NCBI RefSeq assembly: GCF_003333265.1
Contig: NZ_QOLB01000095.1
Coordinates: forward strand, 1 to 64,000
Reading direction: 5' to 3'
Length of the DNA: 64,000 nucleotides
From: Candidatus Halocynthiibacter alkanivorans
GTDB lineage: Bacteria; Pseudomonadota; Alphaproteobacteria; Rhodobacterales; Rhodobacteraceae
Shown here piece after piece: positions 45,817 through 54,078 of this stretch; positions within the stretch are counted from its first letter, which is position 1, and the number at the start of each line of letters is the position of its first letter. Both the position numbers and the translations under genes were made by a program. Below the pieces are notes generated by a model. That model was not told the origin of the DNA. It did not search any database and was given only the letters and a program-made list of their open reading frames with translations.

Positions 45817-47063
45817 AATACAGTGGTATAAGGCGAGGCAGCCACGTCAATGCGGCTTTTTGACGGCGCGCGATTTTCATAGCGGGTTTTCAGGGTGACC
45901 GGGCCGGCAGTGATGTGAAAATAGTCATAGTCGCCAGGGCGATCAAAAGCGCAAAGGTATTGAAAATGCAGCCGGAAAAAGCGCCAGCGCAGTTGTTTCC
46001 AACGCAGGGGCGACAGGGTCTGGGTGAAGGCCGCTGAAATCACCAGCGGCCATTTTTTACCAGGGGTCGCAACCCCGGACACCGCCACCGGGTCACACAG
46101 GGCAAAAGCACAACCGTCGCCGGGCGCGGTGACATCGACCCAGGTCAGATTTTTTAGCACTGACAGTGTGTTAAGATCCCGCCGCAGGCGTTTTGCTTCG
46201 GGCAGGAAAGACATCATTGGCACCACCTGACCGAGCGACAGAAAAGCGAGTTCCGGCCCCTGTGCCGGGATCAGCCCTTCGCGCTTCATATCGGCGAGGA
46301 TGGACACGGCCAGATGAGCGCCGGAGGAATGCCCCACCACCAAAACCTCATCAACTTCGTCGTGTAACGCATTGGCTATAATGGATTTAAACTCCGCCAT
46401 CCGGGTCTCGAGCGGCGCTGGATTGGCACCGTTCCAGCGAGCAGAAAACGAAAAATCATGCATCAGATAGTAAACGTAAAACTTGCCGTCATGGCGGCGG
46501 AACCAGTCCAGCACGCCCCAGCCAAGAGTTAACGCCGCCACCAGCCCGGCCAGACGCAGCGGAGTTTCAACCCATTGCGGTGCAAACACTGCACCATAAG
46601 TGATTGTATTATAAAGCAGACCCGCGAGCAGCAGCGCGAACATTAATTGCAGAATAAGCGCGCCAACCGGGTAGAGCGCCGCCAGTACCGGGCCTTTGCG
46701 CAGCCACATCAAACGGCGCAGCGCTCCGGTGGAAATATAGGTCCAGGCGGTGCGGCAAAGCTGGCCATAGGTCGCGGCAACTGAGCCCTTCATGCTGGCA
46801 CGAACAATGTCCGACCAAACCAGCACTTCCACAATGGTGTCAACACCTTGCCCGTCGATCTTCGCGTTTACATGCCAGCTATACGGCCCTGCGGACTGCC
46901 GCGCTTTCAGCGCAATTTCATAGCCGGAAATCGCCGCCTGGTCGCGGCTTTCAGACCGGTAAAGCTCGCGGTAACGGCGTGGGTGAATCGGATCATAACC
47001 CGGGATATAAAACACCCGGCGTCGCGTGACCTGCTGCACCTGCCCCATATTTATTTCGCCCAT
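45813..47063 (-). CDS. alpha/beta-hydrolase-like membrane protein
   Basis: A 416-residue protein that starts with a soluble part (RRRVFYIPGYDPIHPRRYRELYR), has two membrane segments around residues 130-175, and a hydrolase-like GHSSGAH (nucleophile elbow) near residue 245, followed by an acid in VDVTAPGDGCA. An active-site Ser hydrolase is likely, though the His is not clear. ATG at 47063 was chosen over TTG at 47069. It precedes and overlaps the P450 gene, so they work together, perhaps on an ester or lipid. Confidence 0.65.
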   Translation of the reverse strand: MGEINMGQVQQVTRRRVFYIPGYDPIHPRRYRELYRSESRDQAAISGYEIALKARQSAGPYSWHVNAKIDGQGVDTIVEVLVWSDIVRASMKGSVAATYGQLCRTAWTYISTGALRRLMWLRKGPVLAALYPVGALILQLMFALLLAGLLYNTITYGAVFAPQWVETPLRLAGLVAALTLGWGVLDWFRRHDGKFYVYYLMHDFSFSARWNGANPAPLETRMAEFKSIIANALHDEVDEVLVVGHSSGAHLAVSILADMKREGLIPAQGPELAFLSLGQVVPMMSFLPEAKRLRRDLNTLSVLKNLTWVDVTAPGDGCAFALCDPVAVSGVATPGKKWPLVISAAFTQTLSPLRWKQLRWRFFRLHFQYLCAFDRPGDYDYFHITAGPVTLKTRYENRAPSKSRIDVAASPYTTVL

Positions 47064-47189
47064 TATCAATCTCTTGCCCTGAGACTAACGCAAGATCTGG
47101 TCCAGAGTAAGGCCGCGTTACGACAGGTCGCCAGACTGTGGGTCACAAGGTGGTGGACAGCGGGTGTTCCGGCGGATTATCAGTGGATT

Positions 47190-47426
47190 ATGACAATTGA
47201 TGATGAAATTGATGCCATCGGGCTTCTCTGCCCCCTGCCGGTTCTAAAAGCCCGCAAGCGGTTGAAGTCACTACATTCTGGCCAGGTTCTCTGCGTGCTG
47301 GCCGATGACCCGGCGGCGGTGATCGACATGCCGCACTATTGCTATGAGGCCGATCATACGCTGGTCTCCAGTGAGTTGGCAACGCCGGGCGCTTTGGTGC
47401 GGCGCTACATCATCCGCAAAGGCTGA
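47190..47426 (+). CDS. TusA-family sulfurtransferase
   Basis: A 78-residue protein with the family active-site pattern CPLPVLKARKRL near residue 14, then the VLADDPAAVIDMPHYCYEADHTL half of the two-layer fold. Cys14 would carry persulfide sulfur for tRNA thiolation or other relay. ATG at 47190 is the only start giving family length. It diverges from the hydrolase gene and converges on rne, with a terminator between. Confidence 0.85.
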   Translation: MTIDDEIDAIGLLCPLPVLKARKRLKSLHSGQVLCVLADDPAAVIDMPHYCYEADHTLVSSELATPGALVRRYIIRKG

Positions 47427-47601
47427 ACCTGTCCCTGGCCGGGCGTCACCGGATGAATCCGTTAACGGGTGCGAACTTATGTGAAAATTGCACAAATTGT
47501 GCTGCGGGTTGTGCAATAGCGGATACGAATCAGGAACATTCCCACTGTGTGCTCTGAGTGCTGCGTGCTACCGCGATGCCCTCCGTAAATATACGAGACA
47601 T

Positions 47602-47630
47602 GAAAAAGGCGACCCGTCAGGGCCGCCTTT
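47602..47630 (-). terminator. rne terminator (bidirectional)
   Basis: AAAGGCG-A-CCC (47605-47615) pairs with GGG-C-CGCCTTT (47620-47630) with one mismatch and a four-base loop. On the minus strand the stem is followed by T residues, a classic intrinsic terminator 25 bases past the rne stop. It could also end tusA transcription from the other side. Confidence 0.75.
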
Positions 47631-47654
47631 ATTCATTTCAGCCGTCGGCGCGCT

Positions 47655-50600
47655 TTAGCGGCCCAGCGACCACCAGCCTTTGCGTTTGGGCTTGGCGTCC
47701 TCTTTGACAACCACGGGGGCCGCCTCCGGTTCCGCCTGTACCACCGCTTCGGCAGCGACAGGTTCTGCGGCCACCGGAGTGACAGCAGGCGCGGCCGCTG
47801 TTGTTTCAGCAACAGGCTCCGCAACCGTTTCTGTGACTTGTTCTGCCGGGGCCGGTGCGGCAACAGCTTCAGTGGCCGGCGCTTCGCTTACAGGCGCAGC
47901 GGTGGTCACGGCGACAGCTTCCGGCACCGCTTCCACAGCAACATTTGCCGCAGTTTCTACCACAGCTTCTGCCGCAGTTTCAGCAACTGACTCAGCAACT
48001 TTTTCGGCCACTTTGGGTTTGCGTTTGCGCGGCGCGCGTTTTTTCGGCGCAGGTTTCTCTGCTTCCGCTGCAGGCTGCCCGGCCTCAGCCGCTGCGGCCT
48101 CGCCCTCAACCGCATCCACTGCGGGTTTGGCTTTGGTCCGTGAGCGACTGCGGGTGACGCGCTTTTTCGGCTTGTCATCCTCAGGTGCTGCTTCGGCTTC
48201 TGCCACCGCTTCAACCGGAGCTTCGCCAGTCGTATCAGCCGGGGTCGCTGCAGTCGCGTCAGCGGCAACCTCAGCGGCTACTTCTGCTACAGCGGCTGCG
48301 GCACCACGTGGTTTGCGGCCACGACGACGGGCAGGTTTTTTAACCTCTTCCGCAACGGTTTCAGTTTCAGTGCTTGCAGGTGCGATCTCTGCCTCCTGCG
48401 CAGCCTCTGCGGGCTGTTCAGCAGCAGCCTCAGCGGCAGAAGAACTGTCCGCATCATTTGCCGCCTGCGCGTCAACATTCGCGGCCTCCGTGCCTTCGCC
48501 ATTGCCGGATTTCCGGCGCCGACGCCGACGGCGGCGTTTTTTCGGACGCTCACCGTCGTCGGTTTCTTCCCCGGCTGCGACTGGGCTGTCCTGTCGGTCC
48601 TGTCGGTCCTGACGCTCTTGCCGGTCCGGACGCTCCTGCTGCTCATCACGCTCATGACGCTCCTGGCCCCGACCTGCGTCGCGGGCGGCTTCGACGGCGA
48701 AATCTGCGGCTTCAGCGACATCTGCGGCGCGGGCGTCTTCTTCGTCAATTGCATCCATCAGTTTGCTGTCAACCGAGACCACGGCAGTGGAAACTTCTTT
48801 CACCACACGGGTGGCGATTTTGAACTTCTCAATGGTGAAATTGGGCGAGATCATCGACGGGTCGGCTTCAATCCGGATCGACATGGCGTAGCGGGATTCG
48901 ATGGAGGCTATGTTTTCGCGTTTGTTGTTGATCAGATAGTTGATGATCGCCAGCGGCGCGGTCAGCAGCACTTCACGTGAACGGCGACGGGTGCCCTCTT
49001 CTTCCAGCTGCCGCAGGATATTGAGCACAAGGCTGTCGTCCGAGCGGATCAGCCCGGTGCCGTGGCAGTGATGACACGGCTGGGTGGTCGCTTCGAGCAT
49101 GCCGGGGCGCAGACGCTGGCGGCTCATCTCGAGCAGGCCAAAGCCGGAGATGCGGCCGATCTGAATACGGGCACGGTCGGTTTTGAGTTTGTCTTTCAGA
49201 CGCTTTTCAACCGCGGTGTTGTTGCGGCGTTCTTCCATGTCGATGAAATCGATCACGATCAGACCGGCGAGGTCGCGCAGCCGGGCCTGGCGCGCCACTT
49301 CTTCCGCCGCTTCCAGGTTGGTTTTCAGCGCGGTTTCTTCAATCGAGCCTTCTTTGGTGGCGCGACCGGAGTTCACATCCACTGCCACCAGCGCTTCGGT
49401 CACATCGATGACGATATAGCCCCCGGAGCGCAGCTGAACGGTCGGGTTGAACATGCCGCCAAGATAGGCTTCGACCTGGTAGCGCGCAAACAAAGGCAGG
49501 CCTTCGTCGTAGCGTTTCACGTTTTTGGCATGGGACGGCATGATCATTTTCATGAAGTCCTTGGCGATGCGGTAGCCGTCTTCGCCTTCAACAAACACCT
49601 CGTCGATGTCGCTGTTATAAAGATCGCGGATCGAACGTTTGATCAGATCGCCTTCTTCATAGATCTTCGCCGGAGCGATAGACTTCAGCGTCAGGGTGCG
49701 GATCTGTTCCCACATCCGCTGCAGATATTCATAATCGCGTTTGATCTCCGAACGGGTGCGTGCAGCCCCGGCTGTACGGATGATCAGACCGGCGCCATCA
49801 GGCACATCGATCTCGGCGGCGATTTCTTTCAGTTTCTTGCGGTCGACGATGTTGGTGATTTTGCGGGAAATGCCACCACCACGCGCGGTGTTGGGCATCA
49901 GCACACAATAACGACCGGCCAGCGACAGGTAGGTGGTGAGGGCGGCGCCTTTGTTGCCACGCTCTTCTTTGACCACCTGCACGAGCAGGATCTGGCGGAC
50001 TTTGATGACTTCCTGGATTTTGTAGCGGCGCGGACGGGGTTTGCGCGGCTGACGGATTTCTTCGCGGACGTCTTCTTCGGCGATGGACTCGATAGAGTCG
50101 TCTTTCTCAGACGCATCAGACGGTTTGTCGTCCTCGTCGTCGTCATCCCCATCGTCGCTGTCGTCTCCATCGGCGTCGTCACCAGCATCTGCGGCAACGT
50201 CATTGCTGTCGTCATCGGTGCTTTTGTCAGCACTGTCATCTGCTACGACGTCTGCGGTGGTTTCAGCGGCAGCCTCGGCGGCCACTTCAGGCGTGGCGGC
50301 TTCAGTTGCCGTTTCGGCGGCAACTTCAACTGCAGAGTCTTCTGCAACGGTGTCGGCGGCTACCGGAGTATCTGCACTCTCAGCGGCAACCTCTTCTGCT
50401 GCGGCTTCTGCGGGCGCTTCCGCACCTTCAGACACGGTTTCGATCGCTGCAGCATCTGCAGCCGCGTCGGTTTTTTCTTCCGCGCCGGCCTCTGGTGCCG
50501 CAGTTTCTGCCGCAACCTGATCGGCGGGCACCGCGTCCTGAGAGATCACCGGATCATCGTTGTTGGAATCCTGGGCAATCACATCGGGCGTGCTGCCACC

Positions 50601-51404
50601 GGATTTATCTTCGTCAGATTTGGTGTCTTCAGAGGCACTGTCATCAGATACGCTTGCTGCGGTGTCCTCTGCAGCGTCGCTTTCTGTGGTGCTTTCTTCG
50701 GACGTCACATCGTCAGAATTGACGGCCTCAGCCTCAACCGGGGCAGCGGCGCTGACTTCGGCCTCAGCTGTGGGCTCTTCTGCTTTGACGTCCGCTGCGA
50801 CAGGTGCCGGCGCGTCTGCCGGTGTTTCCGCAGCAACATCAGCCGTGTCCTGTGCCGCAAAATCCGGCGACAGCGCATCCACTGCGCCATGCGTATCTTC
50901 GTCAGCGCCGTCGAGCTCAACCACATCCATACCACCGATGGATTTCTGGGCCGGAGCCGCAGTGGCCGCATCGGCAGACGTTGCCTCGGCGCTGGCGGCA
51001 CTCACCTCAGATTTGGTATCCGTTTGCTCGTCACCACGTTGCTTGCCACGGCTGCGGGTGCGCCGGGTGCGGGTCCGCTTAGCGGGTTTTTCGTCTTCTT
51101 CATCCTGCGCTTTGGCAAAGGCACGTTCTTCGGCCATCAGCGCTTCGCGGTCAGCAACCGGGATCTGATAATAATCCGGGTGGATCTCTGAGAAGGCCAG
51201 GAAACCATGACGGTTGCCGCCATAGTCCACAAAGGCGGCCTGCAGCGAGGGTTCGACCCGTGTTACTTTTGCAAGATAGATACTGCCAGCAATCTGGCGT
51301 TTGTTTTCAGATTCAAAGTCGAACTCCTCGACCTTGTTTCCATCCACCACCACAACGCGGGTCTCTTCCGCGTGGGTGGCGTCGATAAGCATTTTCTTAG
51401 CCAT
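47655..51404 (-). CDS. rne: ribonuclease E
   Basis: A 1249-residue endonuclease of RNA decay and rRNA processing. The S1 domain (KRQIAGSIYLAKVTRVEPSL, FVDYGGNRHGFLAFSEIHPD) is split by an Ala/Glu/Asp-rich insert of about 370 residues (about 85-458), then resumes at RYKIQEVIKVRQILLVQVVKEERG. The catalytic acidic residues are in VDVNSGRATKEGS and VIDFIDMEERRNN; the zinc link is CHHCHGTGL. The C-terminus has Arg tracts (PKKRRRRRRRRKSG) and a long Ala/Glu/Pro scaffold ending KGWWSLGR. ATG at 51404 is the family start MAKKMLIDATH. Its leader is up to 800 bases. Confidence 0.95.
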   Translation of the reverse strand: MAKKMLIDATHAEETRVVVVDGNKVEEFDFESENKRQIAGSIYLAKVTRVEPSLQAAFVDYGGNRHGFLAFSEIHPDYYQIPVADREALMAEERAFAKAQDEEDEKPAKRTRTRRTRSRGKQRGDEQTDTKSEVSAASAEATSADAATAAPAQKSIGGMDVVELDGADEDTHGAVDALSPDFAAQDTADVAAETPADAPAPVAADVKAEEPTAEAEVSAAAPVEAEAVNSDDVTSEESTTESDAAEDTAASVSDDSASEDTKSDEDKSGGSTPDVIAQDSNNDDPVISQDAVPADQVAAETAAPEAGAEEKTDAAADAAAIETVSEGAEAPAEAAAEEVAAESADTPVAADTVAEDSAVEVAAETATEAATPEVAAEAAAETTADVVADDSADKSTDDDSNDVAADAGDDADGDDSDDGDDDDEDDKPSDASEKDDSIESIAEEDVREEIRQPRKPRPRRYKIQEVIKVRQILLVQVVKEERGNKGAALTTYLSLAGRYCVLMPNTARGGGISRKITNIVDRKKLKEIAAEIDVPDGAGLIIRTAGAARTRSEIKRDYEYLQRMWEQIRTLTLKSIAPAKIYEEGDLIKRSIRDLYNSDIDEVFVEGEDGYRIAKDFMKMIMPSHAKNVKRYDEGLPLFARYQVEAYLGGMFNPTVQLRSGGYIVIDVTEALVAVDVNSGRATKEGSIEETALKTNLEAAEEVARQARLRDLAGLIVIDFIDMEERRNNTAVEKRLKDKLKTDRARIQIGRISGFGLLEMSRQRLRPGMLEATTQPCHHCHGTGLIRSDDSLVLNILRQLEEEGTRRRSREVLLTAPLAIINYLINNKRENIASIESRYAMSIRIEADPSMISPNFTIEKFKIATRVVKEVSTAVVSVDSKLMDAIDEEDARAADVAEAADFAVEAARDAGRGQERHERDEQQERPDRQERQDRQDRQDSPVAAGEETDDGERPKKRRRRRRRRKSGNGEGTEAANVDAQAANDADSSSAAEAAAEQPAEAAQEAEIAPASTETETVAEEVKKPARRRGRKPRGAAAAVAEVAAEVAADATAATPADTTGEAPVEAVAEAEAAPEDDKPKKRVTRSRSRTKAKPAVDAVEGEAAAAEAGQPAAEAEKPAPKKRAPRKRKPKVAEKVAESVAETAAEAVVETAANVAVEAVPEAVAVTTAAPVSEAPATEAVAAPAPAEQVTETVAEPVAETTAAAPAVTPVAAEPVAAEAVVQAEPEAAPVVVKEDAKPKRKGWWSLGR

Positions 51405-52215
51405 GTTTGGTTCCGGCACCGCACGTCACGCCGCTGCCCCGGAGGGCGCGTCGCAGTTTGCAGGTGATCAATAGGGGCGATGTGGGAAGCGCGGCACAGG
51501 TTCAGGTGGGCCGGTCGGGCCCTCTCCTGCTGTCTCAATGCCTCAGCGCGTTTCATCGCGTGTTTCTCCGACATCCTGTTATCAGGACATCCATTCAAGG
51601 CCCGGCCTGTCGGCATTCGGGCACGTCTTATGCCTTGCGGCGTTGTCACTCGCCTTGCGGCGCTATCGGTCTGATCTGCGGGCGGCGGCGGGTTGGTTTG
51701 CGCCAGCACGGAACCCGGAGGATCAGCGAATCTAAGTTGGGACTGTGGGTGATTTTTCGCGCACCTGTCCTTATGGCTCAACATAAGGGTGAATGGGGCG
51801 CAAATACAATGGGCAATATCATAGAAGTGGCAGCTATCTTTGATACGCCATCAAGCCCCGGCGGCGTCCGCACCGGCCGCAGCGGCGCGATTTACCAGTG
51901 GTCCGGAGTTGGGGATAAGTGGCGCATAAGCCATGTATAACCCATGTATAGGCGCGGGAGAACAGTGGGATAAGCCGCCTGCCCCGCCCCGGCAACTCAA
52001 CGCGACACAGGCAACCGTTTGCGAAACGCACCCCGCGCAACGCCCCGGCGCAAGAAGACCAGGACCACGCCTGCCCCCGCACAAGGGTAGCGCCTGAGCT
52101 TGGGGAGGCGTAACGCGCCTTCCCGGGGGAAGGTCAGGCACGGCCCGGCGGTGCCGTGCGAAACGAAGACCGCTTGGGAGTTTTGTCGGTGTTCCGGATT
52201 AAGCCCGTTTCCTGC
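51405..52215. other. long rne leader / intergenic region
   Basis: About 810 bases between rne and the GNAT gene, both on the minus strand. I see no gene. The part next to the GNAT stop has a perfect seven-base hairpin (GCACGGC 52138-52144 with GCCGTGC 52153-52159) and nearby GC-rich palindrome CCTTCC/GGAAGG. Farther in there are short direct repeats (CCATGTATA twice near 51930-51955). Long rne leaders elsewhere mediate self-control by RNase E. Confidence 0.5.
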
Positions 52216-52722
52216 TCACACCAGTACTTTGCCCATGGTGACGTTGCTGACCGCGTAGCCAGCGCGCTCATAAAGCGCCTGGGCGCCGGGGTTATGGGCA
52301 AACACGTTGAGTGCCAGGCGCGCCGCACCGCGGGCAAGCGCATCGGCCTCAAACGCGGCGAGTGTGGCGGCGCCATACCCCTTGCGGCGGTGATTGGGGT
52401 CGATTTCGATGTCATAGATGAAGGCGGTGCAGACACCCCATTGATCCTGCAGCGCATACCAGAGCGTACCGACCGCATCACCGGCGGTGTTCTCCACCCC
52501 AAAGATGAAATTGCCGGCGGTGGCGCAGCCCTGGGGCAAAGCGCTGACCATCGATTGCGCCGCCATAACCAGCGCATCTTCCGGGGCGATGCCCAGCGAG
52601 GCCACTTTATCGGCGGCGTATTCGCGGGTGACATGGGCACACCAGGGCGCGAACGCGCCCTGCTCAAGCGCCACCAGGCTCACCTGTGGCAAAGATATTG
52701 CCGCGCGGGAACCCGCACTCAC
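52216..52722 (-). CDS. GNAT-family N-acetyltransferase
   Basis: A 168-residue acyl-CoA-dependent acetyltransferase. The CoA-binding motif A is IEIDPNHRRKGYGAATLAAFE and motif B is NVFAHNPGAQALYERAGY. The start overlaps the dctD stop by four bases, so it is translated together with the two-component pair. The acceptor is unknown. No N-terminal extension is seen. Confidence 0.85.
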   Translation of the reverse strand: MSAGSRAAISLPQVSLVALEQGAFAPWCAHVTREYAADKVASLGIAPEDALVMAAQSMVSALPQGCATAGNFIFGVENTAGDAVGTLWYALQDQWGVCTAFIYDIEIDPNHRRKGYGAATLAAFEADALARGAARLALNVFAHNPGAQALYERAGYAVSNVTMGKVLV

Positions 52723-54056
52723 GACAGGTAATCTGAGCGCGTCAGGTTATATTTCGCCATTTTTTCGTTCAGGGTGCGGCGCGGCAGGCAGAGCTCGTCC
52801 ATCACGTTGACGATCGAGCCTTTGTGCCGGCGCATGGTGTTGTCGATCAGCATGCGCTCAAAGGCTTCGACATATTCCTTGAGTGGCTTGCCCTCGGTGG
52901 TCATAGTGGTCTCATTTTCGTCGCTTTCCGCCATCAGCAGAGAGGCGATGGAGCCGGAGCCACGCCGGTTCTGCAGCACGGCGCGTTCAGAGACGTTGAT
53001 CAGCTGGCGGATGTTGCCGGGCCAGGGCGCCTGCAGCAGCTGGGCGGCTTCCTGAGCGGAAATGTCCGGCGTATCACAACCGTATTCCTCGGAAAACTGC
53101 TCCGACAGGGAGGTGAACAGCGACAGGATGTCTTCACCCCGGGCGCGCAGCGGCGGCAGGGTGATTTTCATCGCCGCCAGCCGGTAATAGAGATCCGCGC
53201 GCAGGGCGCTTTCGCAGGTTTTGCCCTGTTCCTGCAGGTTGCAGATGGCGATGATGCGGGTTTCGGGCGGCGTGCCCTGACCGTCGATCCAGGCCAGCAG
53301 CCGGCTTTGCAGCGCCAGCGGCAGCGCTTCGATATCTTCCAGCACCAGGGTGCCGCCGCGCGCCACTTCCAGCAGCGGCAGTTCAATGCCGCCGTCGTCC
53401 AGCGGTTCAAACAGCCGCGCCGCCAGCGCAGATTCTTCAAGGCCGGCGCAGGAGAAGGTGACGAATTTTTTACCGGCGCGCGAGCCAACCGCGTGAAGCG
53501 CATGGGCGGCCAGCGTTTTGCCGGTGCCGGTTTCGCCGTCGATCAGCACATGCCCGTCGGCCTGACCCAAATCGAGAATGTCTTCGCGCAGCCGCTCCAT
53601 CACCGGGCTGGAGCCGATCAGCTTTTTCATCAGCCCGGTTCCGTCGGAGAGTTCCCGGCGCAGCGCCCGGTTGTCCAGCGTCAGGCGACGGGTGACGGTG
53701 GCTTTTTTTGCCAGCTCGGTCATCCGGTCGGGGTTAAAGGGTTTTTCAAGGAAATCAAAAGCGCCGACCCGCATCGCTTCGACCGCCATCGGCACATCGC
53801 CATGGCCAGTGATCATAATTACCGGCAGCGCGCTGTCCTGGCTCATCAGCTTTTTCAGAAATTGCATGCCGTCCATGCCAGGCATGCGGATGTCGGTGAT
53901 GACGATGCCGGGGTATTCCGGCCCCAGGGTTTTGAGCGCATCTTCAGCGCTGGCAAAGGCTTCGGTGTCAAATCCCGACAGGGCCAGCCACTGGCTGATC
54001 GACTGGCGCATGTCTTTTTCATCGTCAACAATCGCAATTTTCATAGCATTCGCCAT
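52719..54056 (-). CDS. dctD: DctD-like response regulator without GAFTGA motif
   Basis: A 445-residue NtrC-family regulator: receiver (Asp55 in VITDIRMPG, Lys105), AAA+ domain and C-terminal helix-turn-helix (SIVNVMDELCLPRRTLNEKM). Walker A is GETGTGKT (174-181). Where relatives have the sigma-54-contacting GAFTGA loop, this protein has only LFEPLDDGGIELPLLEV and is shorter there; Walker B reads LVLEDIEA with the usual Asp-Glu order swapped. It probably does not work with sigma-54 and may act with the housekeeping polymerase, as in NtrC of Rhodobacter. It follows dctB by 22 bases. Confidence 0.85.
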   Translation of the reverse strand: MANAMKIAIVDDEKDMRQSISQWLALSGFDTEAFASAEDALKTLGPEYPGIVITDIRMPGMDGMQFLKKLMSQDSALPVIMITGHGDVPMAVEAMRVGAFDFLEKPFNPDRMTELAKKATVTRRLTLDNRALRRELSDGTGLMKKLIGSSPVMERLREDILDLGQADGHVLIDGETGTGKTLAAHALHAVGSRAGKKFVTFSCAGLEESALAARLFEPLDDGGIELPLLEVARGGTLVLEDIEALPLALQSRLLAWIDGQGTPPETRIIAICNLQEQGKTCESALRADLYYRLAAMKITLPPLRARGEDILSLFTSLSEQFSEEYGCDTPDISAQEAAQLLQAPWPGNIRQLINVSERAVLQNRRGSGSIASLLMAESDENETTMTTEGKPLKEYVEAFERMLIDNTMRRHKGSIVNVMDELCLPRRTLNEKMAKYNLTRSDYLS

Positions 54057-54078
54057 GGGGTATTCCTTTAATCGGGGC

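Noticed and set aside
49062-51191. Long plus-strand open frame (over 700 codons) opposite rne
   Set aside because: It lies wholly against rne's GCG/GAA-rich repeats and has Phe/Cys/Gly-rich composition with no family likeness; strand composition explains it.
51407-51940. Plus-strand frame in the rne leader
   Set aside because: No family likeness, no ribosome site, and Arg/Gly composition typical of noncoding GC-rich DNA.
52134-52667. Alternative minus-strand frame within the GNAT region
   Set aside because: Arg/Pro/Ser-rich shadow; the frame 52216-52722 carries the clear GNAT motifs.
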